Assembly: GCF_019890725.1 (NCBI RefSeq)
Contig: NZ_JAINZZ010000034.1
Coordinates: forward strand, 1-64,000
Length of the DNA stretch: 64,000 nt
From: Actinacidiphila acidipaludis
Lineage (GTDB): Bacteria; Actinomycetota; Actinomycetes; Streptomycetales; Streptomycetaceae
Direction: 5' to 3'
Under the pieces are notes generated by a model. It saw only the letters and a list, made by a program, of their open reading frames with translations, had not been told where the DNA came from and ran no database searches. This document shows, in pieces, positions 16,215-24,899 of the stretch. How positions within the stretch are numbered: the first letter of the stretch is position 1; each line of letters begins with the position of its first letter. The position numbers were made by a program, and so were the translations under genes.

Positions 16215-17081
16215 ATGCGTGACGCGGACCCCGGGCTCTTCGGGCCCGACTCGGTGACCTGGCAGATGCACGGCGACCCCGTCATGTGGATCGCCGGAGT
16301 GCGCGCCCTGTACCTCCAGGCCCTGCACCCGCGGGCGGTCCGCGGTGTCACGCAGAACTCCGACTTCCGCCGCGACGCCTGGGGCCGGCTGCTGCGCACC
16401 GCTTCCTTCGTCGGCGAGATCACCTACGGCACGACACTGGCCGCGGAACGCGCCGGGGCCCGCATCCGCGGCATCCACCGCAAGCTGTCCGCCGTCGATC
16501 CCGGCACCGGCGAGCGGTACGGCGTGGACGACCCCGATCTGCTGCTGTGGGTGCACTGCGCGGAGATCGACTCCTATCTGAGCGTCGCCCGGCGCTCCGG
16601 CTTCCCGCTCACCGACGCGCACGCCGACGCCTATGTGGACGAGCAGCGTGAGTCGGCCCGGCTGGTCGGCCTGGACCCGGCGGACGTCCCCGCCGACACC
16701 GGGGAGCTCGCCCGGTACTTCGAGAAGGTCAGGCCCGACCTCGCCGCCACCCCGGAGGCGTTCGACGTGGTCAGGTTCCTGAAGGCGCCCCCGGTGCCCC
16801 GCGTGCTGCTGCCCGCCCGGCTCGCCGTCTGGCAGAGCGTCTCCGGCACCGCGTTCGCCGCGCTGCCTCCCTTCGCCCACCTGCTGTACGACCGCAGGCC
16901 GCCGTCCGAGGCCGCGGTCACCCGCCGGCTGCGCGTCGGCGGACGGCTGCTGCGGACCATCCCGGCGACCGTGCGCTGGCAGCTGCCGCCCGGTCACATC
17001 CTCAAGGCCGTCGGCCGGCTGGGTCCCGGAACGCATCCTTCCGTGCGGCGGCTGCCGCCCCCGCCGGACCTTCTGCCCTGA
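16215..17081 (+). CDS. Oxygenase MpaB family (DUF2236) protein
   Basis: A 288-residue protein of the DUF2236/MpaB family, which includes haem-dependent latex-clearing Lcp-like and MpaB oxygenases. Visible family segments: MWIAGVRALYLQALHPRAVRGV, FRRDAWGRLLRTASFVGEITYGT, LLWVHCAEIDSYL and the YVDEQRESARLVGL region; the HP in the first and the HC in the third are the usual conserved positions. ATG 16215 has AAGGAGG at ideal spacing. Reaction unknown; no operon partners. Confidence 0.8.
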   Translation: MRDADPGLFGPDSVTWQMHGDPVMWIAGVRALYLQALHPRAVRGVTQNSDFRRDAWGRLLRTASFVGEITYGTTLAAERAGARIRGIHRKLSAVDPGTGERYGVDDPDLLLWVHCAEIDSYLSVARRSGFPLTDAHADAYVDEQRESARLVGLDPADVPADTGELARYFEKVRPDLAATPEAFDVVRFLKAPPVPRVLLPARLAVWQSVSGTAFAALPPFAHLLYDRRPPSEAAVTRRLRVGGRLLRTIPATVRWQLPPGHILKAVGRLGPGTHPSVRRLPPPPDLLP

Positions 17082-17162
17082 TCCGCTGTCCCCCCTCGCG
17101 CCGCTCGCCCGCATACTGGGACCGGGGAAGCACCAGAGGAGTACCGGGGGCGGCGGCGCGCA

Positions 17163-19460
17163 ATGGCGTTGGGACAGGCAGCACAACCAGAGCACCCACA
17201 GGAACCGGACCACCCAGACCTCTCAGGACACTCGGACCACTCGCAGCACGCCGGACGGCCGGATTCCGGCCCGGATCCGCACCGCGCGGGCACCTCGGGC
17301 GGCGGCACGCTCATCCAGAACCGCTACCGGCTGCACGAACTCGTCGGCCGCGGCGGCATGGGCGAGGTGTGGCGTGCCCTGGACGAGTCGCTCGGCCGCC
17401 GGGTCGCCGTGAAGTGCCTGAAGCCCTCGACCGGCCACTTCGGCGACGCCGGGTTCACCCGGGTCCTGCAGGAGCGGTTCCGGCGCGAGGCCCGCGTCGC
17501 CGCGTCGCTGCAGCACCGCGGCATCACCGTCGTGCACGACTTCGGCGACCACGACGGCGTGCTGTTCCTGGTGATGGAACTGCTCGACGGACGCAACCTG
17601 CTGCAGATCCTGGACGACGCCCAGCGGCACCCGCTGCCGGTCCCCGACATCAGCGACATCGCCGAACAGGTCGCCGCCGCCCTCGCCTACACCCACGGGC
17701 AGGGCGTGGTCCACCGCGACCTGAAACCGGCCAACATCATCCGGCTCACCGACGGCGCGGTGAAGATCTGCGACTTCGGCATCGCCCGCCTCGGCCACGA
17801 CATCGGGTTCACCTCCCGTCTCACCGGCTCCGGCATGGCCATGGGCACCCCGCACTACATGTCGCCCGAGCAGATCGACGCGGCCGAGGTCGACCACCGC
17901 AGCGACCTGTACTCGCTCGGCTGCGTCCTGTACGAACTGGCCACCGGCGCACCGCCGTTCGACCTGGGCGACCCCTGGTCGATCCTCGTCGGACACCGCG
18001 ACACCGCGCCGGAACCGCCGCGCTCCCGGCGGCCCGAACTGCCCGCCGAGATGGAGCGGCTCATCCTGGACCTGCTCGCCAAGGACCCGGAGGCGCGACC
18101 CCAGGACGCCGCCGACGTCTGCGGCCGGCTGAAGGCGATGCGCGCCGCCGGTGTCGCGGCGGCCGCGCGCCGGCCGGACCGGCTGCCCGGCTGGGCCCGC
18201 GGCCTGAGCACCGGATCGGCCGCCCGATCCACCCGCGTCCACCGTCCGGCGGCCGGGCCGCACCACGCACTGACCGGCGCCTGGTCGACCCGGACGACGA
18301 CCGCCGTGGCCGCCGGACCGGAGGCGCTGGACGCGCTGGCGGCCCGCCAGGCCGAGGCCGCCGACCTGGGCCGGATCGGCAACTGGCAGCAGGCGTACGA
18401 GCTGCACAGCGCGGTCTGCGCCGAGCGCGAGCGTGTGCAGGGCCCCGAGCATCCGGCGGCCCTGGCCGGCCGGTACGAGGCCGCCGGGTGCCTGAGCCGC
18501 CTCGGCCGCGCCGAGGAGGCGCTGCGCCTGTACACCTGGATCGCCGAGGTCCGCGGCCGGGTGCTCGGCCCCGACCACGACGACACGCTGGCCGCCCGGC
18601 ACGAGGCCGCCTACGAACTCGGGCGGCTGGGAAGGCACTTGGAGGCGCACCAGGAGTACGCCGCGGTGCTCGCCGCGCGCGAGCGCACCGTCGGCGCCGA
18701 CGACCCCGACACCCTCCAGTGCCGGCACAACCTCGCCGTCAACCTCGGCCGGCTCGGCCGCGCCGAGGAGGCGTACACCGAGGCCGCGCTGGCGGCCGCC
18801 GGCCGCACCCGGGCGCTGGGCCCGGACGACCTGGACACCCTGCTCACCCGCTGCGAGGTGGCCTACGCGCTGGGCCGGCTCGGGCGGTGGGGCGACGCGC
18901 TGGACGCCTACCGCGCGGTCGCCGAGGCCCGGGCGCGCACCCTGGGCGCCGGGCACGGCGACACCCTCGCCGCCCGTTACGAGGCCGGCATATGCCTGAG
19001 CAGGCTCGGCCGCAGCGAGGAGGCGCGCGGGCTCTTCGAGGAGCTGGTCGCCGCCCGCACGCGGACGTCGGGGTCCGCAGATCCCGAGACCCTGCGGGCC
19101 CGGCACGCGCTCGGGGTGAGCCTCGGGCTGCTCGGCCAGTGGGACCGGGCGCTGGCCGAGGCCCGGGAGGTCGCCGCGATCCGCGAGCGGGTGCTCGGGC
19201 CGGCCGATCCCGACACGCTCGCCGGCAAGCGGGAGATCGCCGTCGCCCTCGGGTGGCTCGGGCGCTGGGCGGGGGCGCTCGCGGTCTACCGCGAGGTCGC
19301 CGACGCCCGCGAGCGCGTCCTGGGCGCGGCGCACCCCGACACCCTGATGAGCCGCACCGACGAGGCGCACTGCCTCGAACGCCTCGGCCGCGAGGACGAG
19401 GCCCGGGCCCTGCACCGTCGGGTCGCCGCCCGCGGGGGCGACGGGCCGGAGGAGCTGTGA
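17163..19460 (+). CDS. Ser/Thr protein kinase with C-terminal tetratricopeptide repeats
   Basis: Soluble Hanks-type kinase of 765 residues. After a His/Asp/Pro-rich N-terminus (1-48), the kinase domain spans about 53-325: glycine loop VGRGGMGEVW, Lys84 in VAVKCLK, catalytic HRDLKPAN (about 184-191), DFG (about 204) and MSPEQ. Residues about 375-765 form repeated helical pairs of the form RLGRxEEAxxxY and RxLGxxHPDTLxxR, about every 42 residues, typical of kinesin-light-chain-like TPRs. No TM or PASTA domain, so it is cytoplasmic and probably scaffolds its substrates through the TPRs. Isolated gene; targets unknown. Confidence 0.92.
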   Translation: MALGQAAQPEHPQEPDHPDLSGHSDHSQHAGRPDSGPDPHRAGTSGGGTLIQNRYRLHELVGRGGMGEVWRALDESLGRRVAVKCLKPSTGHFGDAGFTRVLQERFRREARVAASLQHRGITVVHDFGDHDGVLFLVMELLDGRNLLQILDDAQRHPLPVPDISDIAEQVAAALAYTHGQGVVHRDLKPANIIRLTDGAVKICDFGIARLGHDIGFTSRLTGSGMAMGTPHYMSPEQIDAAEVDHRSDLYSLGCVLYELATGAPPFDLGDPWSILVGHRDTAPEPPRSRRPELPAEMERLILDLLAKDPEARPQDAADVCGRLKAMRAAGVAAAARRPDRLPGWARGLSTGSAARSTRVHRPAAGPHHALTGAWSTRTTTAVAAGPEALDALAARQAEAADLGRIGNWQQAYELHSAVCAERERVQGPEHPAALAGRYEAAGCLSRLGRAEEALRLYTWIAEVRGRVLGPDHDDTLAARHEAAYELGRLGRHLEAHQEYAAVLAARERTVGADDPDTLQCRHNLAVNLGRLGRAEEAYTEAALAAAGRTRALGPDDLDTLLTRCEVAYALGRLGRWGDALDAYRAVAEARARTLGAGHGDTLAARYEAGICLSRLGRSEEARGLFEELVAARTRTSGSADPETLRARHALGVSLGLLGQWDRALAEAREVAAIRERVLGPADPDTLAGKREIAVALGWLGRWAGALAVYREVADARERVLGAAHPDTLMSRTDEAHCLERLGREDEARALHRRVAARGGDGPEEL

Positions 19461-19724
19461 GGCCGGGGGCCGGCGCCGTGCCGCACGGGCTCGCGTCGGC
19501 CGTGAGCGAACGCCCGGCCGCCGCGGGCCGGGTGCGGAAGGCGGTTCCCGCCGCTCCCCGCCCGACCGAAGAGCGCCGTCCAACTGGCGGATAGGGCAGG
19601 CGTGTTGGGCGCTTTCTCAGCACTTCGTCCGGAGGTACCCCGGATCGCCGGAGCGGAGGGTGAGGGCGCCTCCCGGCTGCCCAGCGGCAGGCGGGTCGTG
19701 CCGGACAGGCCGTAGGCTCGCGGC

Positions 19725-20981
19725 ATGGGCGAGGTGTCGACGTACCAGGTGAACGGGGTCCTGCTGGCCTGCGAGACCGACGGTCCGCAGGACGGTCCGC
19801 CGGTGATGCTGCTGCACGCGCTGGGGGAGGATCGCGGCTCCTGGCGCGCGGTCGCCGCCGGACTGGCGGCCGACGGCTGGCGGACCCTCGCGGTCGACCT
19901 GCGCGGGCACGGCGAGAGCGGCCACCCCGGTGCCTACGCCTTCGAGTCGATGCGGGACGACGTCCTGGCCCTGCTGGACGCCCTGCACCTGGACACCGTG
20001 ACGCTGGTGGCGCACTCGATGGGCACCGTCGCCGCCTCGCTGGTGGCGATGGACCGGCCGGGTGCCGTGCGGCGGATGGTGCTGGAGGAGGGGCCGATGC
20101 CGTTCCCCGCCGATCCGCCGCGTCCCGTGCCGGCCACGGCCCCCGAGGAGCCGACGCCCTACGACTGGCGCGTCGTGCCGGCGGTGGCCGGGCAGCGCAA
20201 CGCCCCGCCCGCCCGCCACCTGGCCGGTCTCGCCGAGATCACCGCGCCCACGCTGGTGGTGGCCGGCGGACCCCGAAGCCACATCCCGCAGGACCAGTTG
20301 GCCCGCACGGCCGCGGCGATCCCCGGCGCCCGGCTGATCACCATCGAGGCCGGTCACATGGTGCACGATGAGCGGCCGGACGATTTCCTCGCCGTGGTAC
20401 GGGACTTCCTCGGCCGGCCGCCGGCGCCCGACAGCGAACCGCCGGTGGCGTTCGTGCCGGTGCGCGTCACCGCCGGCCGGCTGCGCGCCGAGGTGGCCGG
20501 GTTCGCGGCGCTGCTGGTGGACGCCGTGGACTCCGGCGCCTCCGTGGGCTTCCACGGCCCGCTCGCCGTCGGCGACGCCGTGGCGTGGTGGGAGGCGCTC
20601 GCCCGGGACGTGGCCGCCGAACGCGTCGAGCTGTGGGCGGCGTTCGACTACGACGGAGTGGTCCGCGGCACCGTCCAGCTGCACCGCCCGGACTCCCCGA
20701 ACGCCGGCCACCGGGCGGAGATCGCCAAGCTGCTCGTCCACCGGGCCGCCCGCCGCAAGGGCCTGGCCCGGATGCTGCTGCGGGTCGCGGAGGCATCGGC
20801 CTGGGGCGACGGAGTGCGGCTGCTCCTCCTCGACACGCAGACGGGCAGCGCCGCCGACCACCTGTACCAGGCGGAGGGCTGGACGCCGGCCGGAACGGTA
20901 CCGGACTACGCGGCCGACCCCGGGGGAGTGCTGCGCCCCACCACGTTCTTCTTCAAGTCCCTGCCGGACGAGGCCGTCTGA
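19725..20981 (+). CDS. Alpha/beta-hydrolase fused to GNAT acetyltransferase
   Basis: A 418-residue fusion. Residues 1-235 are an alpha/beta hydrolase: HALGEDRGSW oxyanion region, nucleophile elbow VAHSMG with Ser98, and the catalytic His in EAGHMVHDE (His211). At the loop where the acidic triad member is expected the sequence is GGPRSHIPQ, with no Asp/Glu. Residues about 241-414 are a GNAT domain with the acetyl-CoA motif EIAKLLVHRAARRKGLARML and a C-terminal YQAEGW strand. No Shine-Dalgarno; TAGGCT at 19713-19718 lies 6 nt before ATG. Substrates unknown; both activities may modify one small molecule or resistance target. Confidence 0.85.
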   Translation: MGEVSTYQVNGVLLACETDGPQDGPPVMLLHALGEDRGSWRAVAAGLAADGWRTLAVDLRGHGESGHPGAYAFESMRDDVLALLDALHLDTVTLVAHSMGTVAASLVAMDRPGAVRRMVLEEGPMPFPADPPRPVPATAPEEPTPYDWRVVPAVAGQRNAPPARHLAGLAEITAPTLVVAGGPRSHIPQDQLARTAAAIPGARLITIEAGHMVHDERPDDFLAVVRDFLGRPPAPDSEPPVAFVPVRVTAGRLRAEVAGFAALLVDAVDSGASVGFHGPLAVGDAVAWWEALARDVAAERVELWAAFDYDGVVRGTVQLHRPDSPNAGHRAEIAKLLVHRAARRKGLARMLLRVAEASAWGDGVRLLLLDTQTGSAADHLYQAEGWTPAGTVPDYAADPGGVLRPTTFFFKSLPDEAV

Positions 20982-21002
20982 CCCATTCCCTCGGGACGGC
21001 GG

Positions 21003-21095
21003 TCATTCGGCCCGCGACGCGGGACATGCCGCCTCGTTCGGCCCGCGACGCGGGACACGCTGGTTCGTTCAGCCCGTGACGCGGGCGGCGATCGT
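21003..21095. repeat. 31-bp tandem repeat at the end of the CPT-like gene
   Basis: Three copies at 21003, 21034 and 21065 with exact 31-bp period, each containing the near-perfect palindrome CCCGCGACGCGGG or a variant. The right-hand copy contains the last codons and the stop codon (minus strand, 21069-21071) of the phosphotransferase-like gene; the other two lie beyond the stop. It fills the convergent gap and may form terminator hairpins. Confidence 0.85.
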
Positions 21096-21605
21096 CCGGG
21101 CGCACTCCTCCGCGCCGGACCCGCCGGTGTCCACCTCCAGGTCGTACTCCACCCCGCGGTGCACCAGTTCGGCCTGCAGGCGGGCCATCCCGGTCTCCCG
21201 GTCGCCGCGCGCCGCCTCCCGGGCCGCCGCGATGTCCGGATCGCAGCGGACCGCGACCCAGAGCACCTCCAGGCCGGTGAGCGCGTCCCGCCACCGGGCC
21301 TGTGACCGCGGGCCGCCCAGGAACACCTCGTCCACCACCACCGGGACCCCGGCGCGGACGACCGCGGCCACGCCCTGCGCCCACGCGTGGTCCAGGCGGC
21401 GGAACTCGTCGCCGGTCACCACCGCGCCGCCGGAGTCGAAGCCGATGCCCTCGCCGCCCGCCCGGAGACGGGCGGGCATGGCGTCGACCAGCGTGTCGGC
21501 GCCGAACGTCAGCCAGGCCCCGGGGAGCAGGTTCTGAAGGCAGCGGGCGATGCTGCTCTTCCCCGAACTCGAGCCGCCGTTGAGCATGATCACATGGGTG
21601 GGCAC
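21069..21605 (-). CDS. Chloramphenicol phosphotransferase (CPT)-like kinase
   Basis: P-loop kinase of 178 residues. Walker A GGSSSGKS at 10-17; Asp37 in FGADTLVDAMP matches by position the catalytic Asp37 of the chloramphenicol 3-O-phosphotransferase of S. venezuelae. VVVDEVFLGG (Walker B-like) and WVAVRCDPDIAAARE follow. The GTG at 21605 gives this register; upstream sequence is the shadow of the next gene's tail. Family members phosphorylate hydroxyl groups of antibiotics or small alcohols; resistance is possible but the true substrate is unknown. Last gene of the TetR-headed unit, 79 bp after the phosphotriesterase-like gene. Confidence 0.8.
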   Translation of the reverse strand: MPTHVIMLNGGSSSGKSSIARCLQNLLPGAWLTFGADTLVDAMPARLRAGGEGIGFDSGGAVVTGDEFRRLDHAWAQGVAAVVRAGVPVVVDEVFLGGPRSQARWRDALTGLEVLWVAVRCDPDIAAAREAARGDRETGMARLQAELVHRGVEYDLEVDTGGSGAEECARTIAARVTG

Positions 21606-21684
21606 GATCGCCACCGTAGGCGGAGCGCCGGGGCGGGGCCAGCGGATTTCCGCGGTCCCCGCCCGAGCGCCCTCACTCCGGCCC

Positions 21685-22632
21685 TCACCGCCAGTCCGCG
21701 GCGAACGCCCGGGCGGGGTTGCCGGTGAAGATCGCCTCCGCGGCCTCCTCGCCGAGCGCCGAGGCGATCCGCGGCCGCAGCACGCGCAGCAGGAACGGGA
21801 CGCCCGGCCCACCGCCGGTCGACGCCCGCCCCGCGGCCGACGTGGTGTCCCCGCCGAGCAGGAGCTGTCCGGTGTGCCCGGCCGCGGCCAGTTCCTCCAG
21901 GCACTCCAGCAGCCGCCAGTCGGTGGCGTGATGGGCCCGGGAGGGGCCGTCGAACGCCAGGAACGCGCCGGAGGCCGCCAGTTCGCGGTGGATGCCGGGA
22001 TCGGGGAAGCGGTTCAGGTGGCCGAGCAGGATGCTCGCCGCCGGGACGCCCAACTCCCCGTGCAGCAGGCCCAGGACGTCCACGGCCGCGGTGCCCATCT
22101 CGTGGTGGACGCCGATCGGCGCCCCCGTCGCATGGTGCGCCTCGGCCGCCGCCGTCATCACCCGCCGGGTGTGGGCGTCCAGCCCGTGGAACATGCCCGC
22201 CACCTTGATCATCCCGGCCTTCGCCGTGCCGCGCGGGCCGTCCGGGTCGTCGCCGTCCAGCAGACCCTCGGTGAGCTCGGCGACGAAGAACGCCGCCAGG
22301 CCGTGTTCGCCCCGTCCGCCGAGGCGCTCGAGCAGCGCCGGATCGTAGTGCGCTGCCTGGTGCATCCCGGTCGCCGCGATGACGTGCACCCCGGCGGCGC
22401 GGGAGACCGCGGGCAGCGCGGCGGCCCGGCGCCCCAGGCCGAACGGCGTCCACTGGGCGAGGGCGCCGCCGCCCAGCGCCGCGAAGGACTCCAGTTCGGC
22501 CCGCGCCGCCGCCGGGTCGTCCAGTTCCTGCCCGGCGAGCGCGGGCGCGGCGAAGAACAGGTGGTCGTGGGCGTCGCACACCCCCAGCTCCGCGGGCGCG
22601 ACGTCACCGAGGACGGTACGGACGCGGCTCAT
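21685..22632 (-). CDS. Phosphotriesterase-family metal-dependent hydrolase
   Basis: TIM-barrel amidohydrolase of 315 residues. The binuclear metal ligands are all visible: AHDH (His22, His24), Lys143 in GMIKVAG (the carbamylated-Lys position), His176/177 in GVHHEMG, His205 in LGHLNRF and Asp262 in GGDTT. This is the arrangement of phosphotriesterase-like lactonases. ATG overlaps the CMD stop by 4 bp. Likely hydrolyses a lactone or phosphoester in the pathway encoded by this operon. Confidence 0.88.
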   Translation of the reverse strand: MSRVRTVLGDVAPAELGVCDAHDHLFFAAPALAGQELDDPAAARAELESFAALGGGALAQWTPFGLGRRAAALPAVSRAAGVHVIAATGMHQAAHYDPALLERLGGRGEHGLAAFFVAELTEGLLDGDDPDGPRGTAKAGMIKVAGMFHGLDAHTRRVMTAAAEAHHATGAPIGVHHEMGTAAVDVLGLLHGELGVPAASILLGHLNRFPDPGIHRELAASGAFLAFDGPSRAHHATDWRLLECLEELAAAGHTGQLLLGGDTTSAAGRASTGGGPGVPFLLRVLRPRIASALGEEAAEAIFTGNPARAFAADWR

Positions 22633-23042
22633 GAGCCCTCCTCGGCGGGATCGATCCCAAGGTCCTCGAACACGGCTCCGGCGACACGCAGTCCGGCGAG
22701 CGCCTTGGGCACGCCGACGTAGGGGACGAGGTGCACCATCACCTCGACGATCTCCCGGGGCGCCATCCCGATCCGCAGGCTGTTGCGCACATGGTCGTCC
22801 ACCTGCGGATCCACTCCGCCGAACGCGGTGAGCGCGGCCAGCGTGGCGATCTGGCGGTCGCGTGGCGCCAGCCCCTCGCGCTGGTAGGTGCCGCCGAACA
22901 GGCAGGTCACGATCCAGTCGGCGAAGCCCGGGGCCAGCCGGTCGAGGCCGGCCAGGGTGCCCTCGACGGTCTCCGGGCCGGCGAGTTCGCCCAGCAGCCG
23001 GTAGCCGGCCTCGCGGTCGGCCGGTGCGGGCCGGGTCACCAC
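22629..23042 (-). CDS. Carboxymuconolactone decarboxylase (CMD) family protein
   Basis: An all-helical protein of 137 residues. The core reads APGFADWIVTCLFGGTYQREGLAPRDRQIATLAALTAFGG and continues DDHVRNSLRIGMAPREIVEVMVHLVPYVG, a gamma-carboxymuconolactone decarboxylase fold. The AhpD-type CxxC motif is absent, so a decarboxylase/isomerase-like or structural role fits better than peroxidase. It overlaps the upstream DUF4865 gene by 7 bp and the downstream gene by 4 bp, so the three are co-translated. Confidence 0.85.
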   Translation of the reverse strand: MVTRPAPADREAGYRLLGELAGPETVEGTLAGLDRLAPGFADWIVTCLFGGTYQREGLAPRDRQIATLAALTAFGGVDPQVDDHVRNSLRIGMAPREIVEVMVHLVPYVGVPKALAGLRVAGAVFEDLGIDPAEEGS

Positions 23043-23623
23043 TGCCGCCCCGCGGTGAGAGAGCCCAGCTCCGGCCGGGACAGATGGAGCACCCGGTAGC
23101 GGTCGGTGTGCTCCTCCGGCGGCGCGGCGTCCTGCCAGAGCGTGAAGCGGACCAGTTCCCAGTGGCGCGGGTCGACGGCCAGGGCCGCCGAGTGGACGCC
23201 GGGCGCGGCCGTCCGCTCGGTGAGTGCCTCGACCTCGGTCTCGATCACCGTGGCGGGGTCGTCCGCAGGGTCGATCGGCCGGGTCGTGCGGGACGCGGCT
23301 CGCGGGGCCCCGTCGACGGCGGGTCCCTGGGCGAAGGCCAGCCCGGTCCAGTGCTCGACCGCGGGACGGCCGAAGTCGGCTGCCAGGGACCGGAATCCGG
23401 CTCCCCGGAGGAAGGCGTTCATGCCTTCGGAGGTGTTCCAGAGGTAGAAGGGCGCGTACTCGTTGACCGGTGAGCCGTCCGTGCCGCGCTCGCGCACGAG
23501 GTACGCCTTCAGGCCGAGCCCCGGAAAGGTGTCGAGGAGGCCGCCGCGGGTGGCGACCCGTTGGTGGATGATCCCCATGTCGTAGTCGGCGGGCAGGGTG
23601 ATGCGGTAGTTCATCGCGTGCAC
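23036..23623 (-). CDS. DUF4865 family protein
   Basis: A 195-residue protein beginning NYRITLPADYDMGIIHQRVATRGGLLDTFPGLGLKAYLVRE, the recognisable opening of the DUF4865 family (a dimeric alpha/beta-barrel-like fold). YAPFYLWNTSEGMNAFL follows. GTG 23623 is preferred since GGAGGAG lies seven bases upstream; an ATG three codons in is the alternative. DUF4865 genes are frequently next to tetR regulators, as here. No biochemical role known. Confidence 0.82.
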   Translation of the reverse strand: MHAMNYRITLPADYDMGIIHQRVATRGGLLDTFPGLGLKAYLVRERGTDGSPVNEYAPFYLWNTSEGMNAFLRGAGFRSLAADFGRPAVEHWTGLAFAQGPAVDGAPRAASRTTRPIDPADDPATVIETEVEALTERTAAPGVHSAALAVDPRHWELVRFTLWQDAAPPEEHTDRYRVLHLSRPELGSLTAGRQW

Positions 23624-23672
23624 GGTCGAACTCCTCCGGAAAGGGGGACGGTTCAGGTACGGCAGGGGCGGT

Positions 23673-24236
23673 TCAGGGACGGGCGGCGGTGAGCAGGGCG
23701 AGCGCGCCGCGCACCGCTCGGTCGAAGGGCTCGCGCGAGCCGGCCGCGCGGGCGAGGACGTAACCGCCCTGGACCACGGCGGCGATCGCGGCGGCGGTGT
23801 CCGACGGGTCGAGTTCCGGGGCGAGTTCGCCGGCGGCGACCCCGTCGGCGACGATTCCCGCGAGGCGTTCGCGCAGCCACACGAAGGTCTCCTCGACCGG
23901 CCGGCGCAGCTCGTCGCTGTCGATCACGTCCGGGTCCATGGCCATCCGGCCGACCCGGCAGCCCCGCAGTGGCTCGCGCTCACGGGTGAGATAGGCGCCG
24001 ATGCGTGCGACGGGTGTGGCGCCCTCGGTGAGCACGGCGTCGGCCTGCGCGCGGAGTTCGGCGGCGCTGCGGTCCATCGCGGTGACCGCCAGGTCCGCCT
24101 TGCCGCGGAAGTGGTGGTACATGCTGCCCTGGCCCGCCCCCGCGCGTTCCTGGATGGCCTTGGGGCTGGTGCCGACGTAGCCGCGTTCCCACAGCAGTTC
24201 CTGAGTGCTGGTGATCAGTCGCTCGGCGGTGTCCAT
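23673..24236 (-). CDS. TetR/AcrR family transcriptional regulator
   Basis: The repressor has 187 residues with an N-terminal HTH: DTAERLITSTQELLWERGYVGTSPKAIQERAGAGQGSMYHHFRGKADLAVTAM (about 2-55) is the classical TetR DNA-binding domain. The C-terminal ligand/dimer domain contains GCRVGRMAMDPDV and the DTAAAIAAVVQGGYVLARA helix. The ATG at 24236 is nine bases from a 20-bp palindrome that is its probable operator. It heads the same-strand unit DUF4865-CMD-phosphotriesterase-CPT and so probably autoregulates the whole unit. Confidence 0.9.
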   Translation of the reverse strand: MDTAERLITSTQELLWERGYVGTSPKAIQERAGAGQGSMYHHFRGKADLAVTAMDRSAAELRAQADAVLTEGATPVARIGAYLTREREPLRGCRVGRMAMDPDVIDSDELRRPVEETFVWLRERLAGIVADGVAAGELAPELDPSDTAAAIAAVVQGGYVLARAAGSREPFDRAVRGALALLTAARP

Positions 24237-24244
24237 TCGGGCAG

Positions 24245-24264
24245 TGTACATACTAGTAGGTACA
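24245..24264. promoter_or_regulatory. 20-bp palindromic TetR operator
   Basis: TGTACATACTAGTAGGTACA is a palindrome except for one mismatched pair, in the spacer just upstream of tetR. Size, symmetry and position are those of a TetR-family operator; autoregulation is inferred. Confidence 0.8.
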
Positions 24265-24326
24265 GTCGCGAGGCCGAAGAGCAGGGCGGCGGGAGCGTCC
24301 CGCCGCCCTGCTCCGGACCGGAACGC

Positions 24327-24899
24327 TCAGGGGCTCGCGAAGCCGATGTCGGCCGACCGCACCACGCTGCCGAGACGCGGGAAGTCCAGCCGCACGGAGG
24401 CGTCGTGCTCGGCGGCCGTCAGCGCGGACATCGCGTCCGCCGCGAACACCAGCCGGTAGCCGAGGTCGGCCGCGGCGCGGGCGGTGGACTCCACACCCAT
24501 GTTCGTCGCGATCCCGGCCATGACCAGCGTGGTGACGCCCCTCCGCCGCAACTCCTCGTGCAGTCCGGTGTCCTGGAACGCCCCGACCGTCTGCTTGACG
24601 ACCACGGCGTCCGCCGACTCCCGTACCGTATCGACGAGTTCGCTGCCCGGCGGCTGCTCGGGCACGCCGGGACGCCGGACCCGTACCGCGACCACGGGGG
24701 CGCCGGCCGCGCGGAAGGCGCGGGCCAGTTCCAGCGCGGTGTCGAGCACCTGCGCGCCGGAGTGCGGCGCGAGCGGGAGGGCGACGATCCGTTCCATCAG
24801 GTCGATCAGCACCAGAGCGGTGCGAGCGGGGTCAAGACCAGGAGCGAGCGGGGACTCGTGTCCGGCGCCGCCCCGGCTGTCGTGATCATGAGCGGTCAT
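24327..24899 (-). CDS. Isochorismatase-fold protein lacking the catalytic cysteine
   Basis: A 190-residue cysteine-hydrolase-fold protein. The first two triad members are present: Asp33 in ALVLIDLM and Lys102 in VVVKQTVGAF. The third motif reads GIATNMGVESTARAA, with Gly135 where hydrolytic members have Cys (ATNxCV). The E. coli YecD subfamily has the same GVESTAR form, so this is a natural subfamily rather than a decayed copy, and canonical isochorismatase/amidase chemistry is unlikely. Next to, but separately transcribed from, the TetR unit. Confidence 0.82.
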   Translation of the reverse strand: MTAHDHDSRGGAGHESPLAPGLDPARTALVLIDLMERIVALPLAPHSGAQVLDTALELARAFRAAGAPVVAVRVRRPGVPEQPPGSELVDTVRESADAVVVKQTVGAFQDTGLHEELRRRGVTTLVMAGIATNMGVESTARAAADLGYRLVFAADAMSALTAAEHDASVRLDFPRLGSVVRSADIGFASP

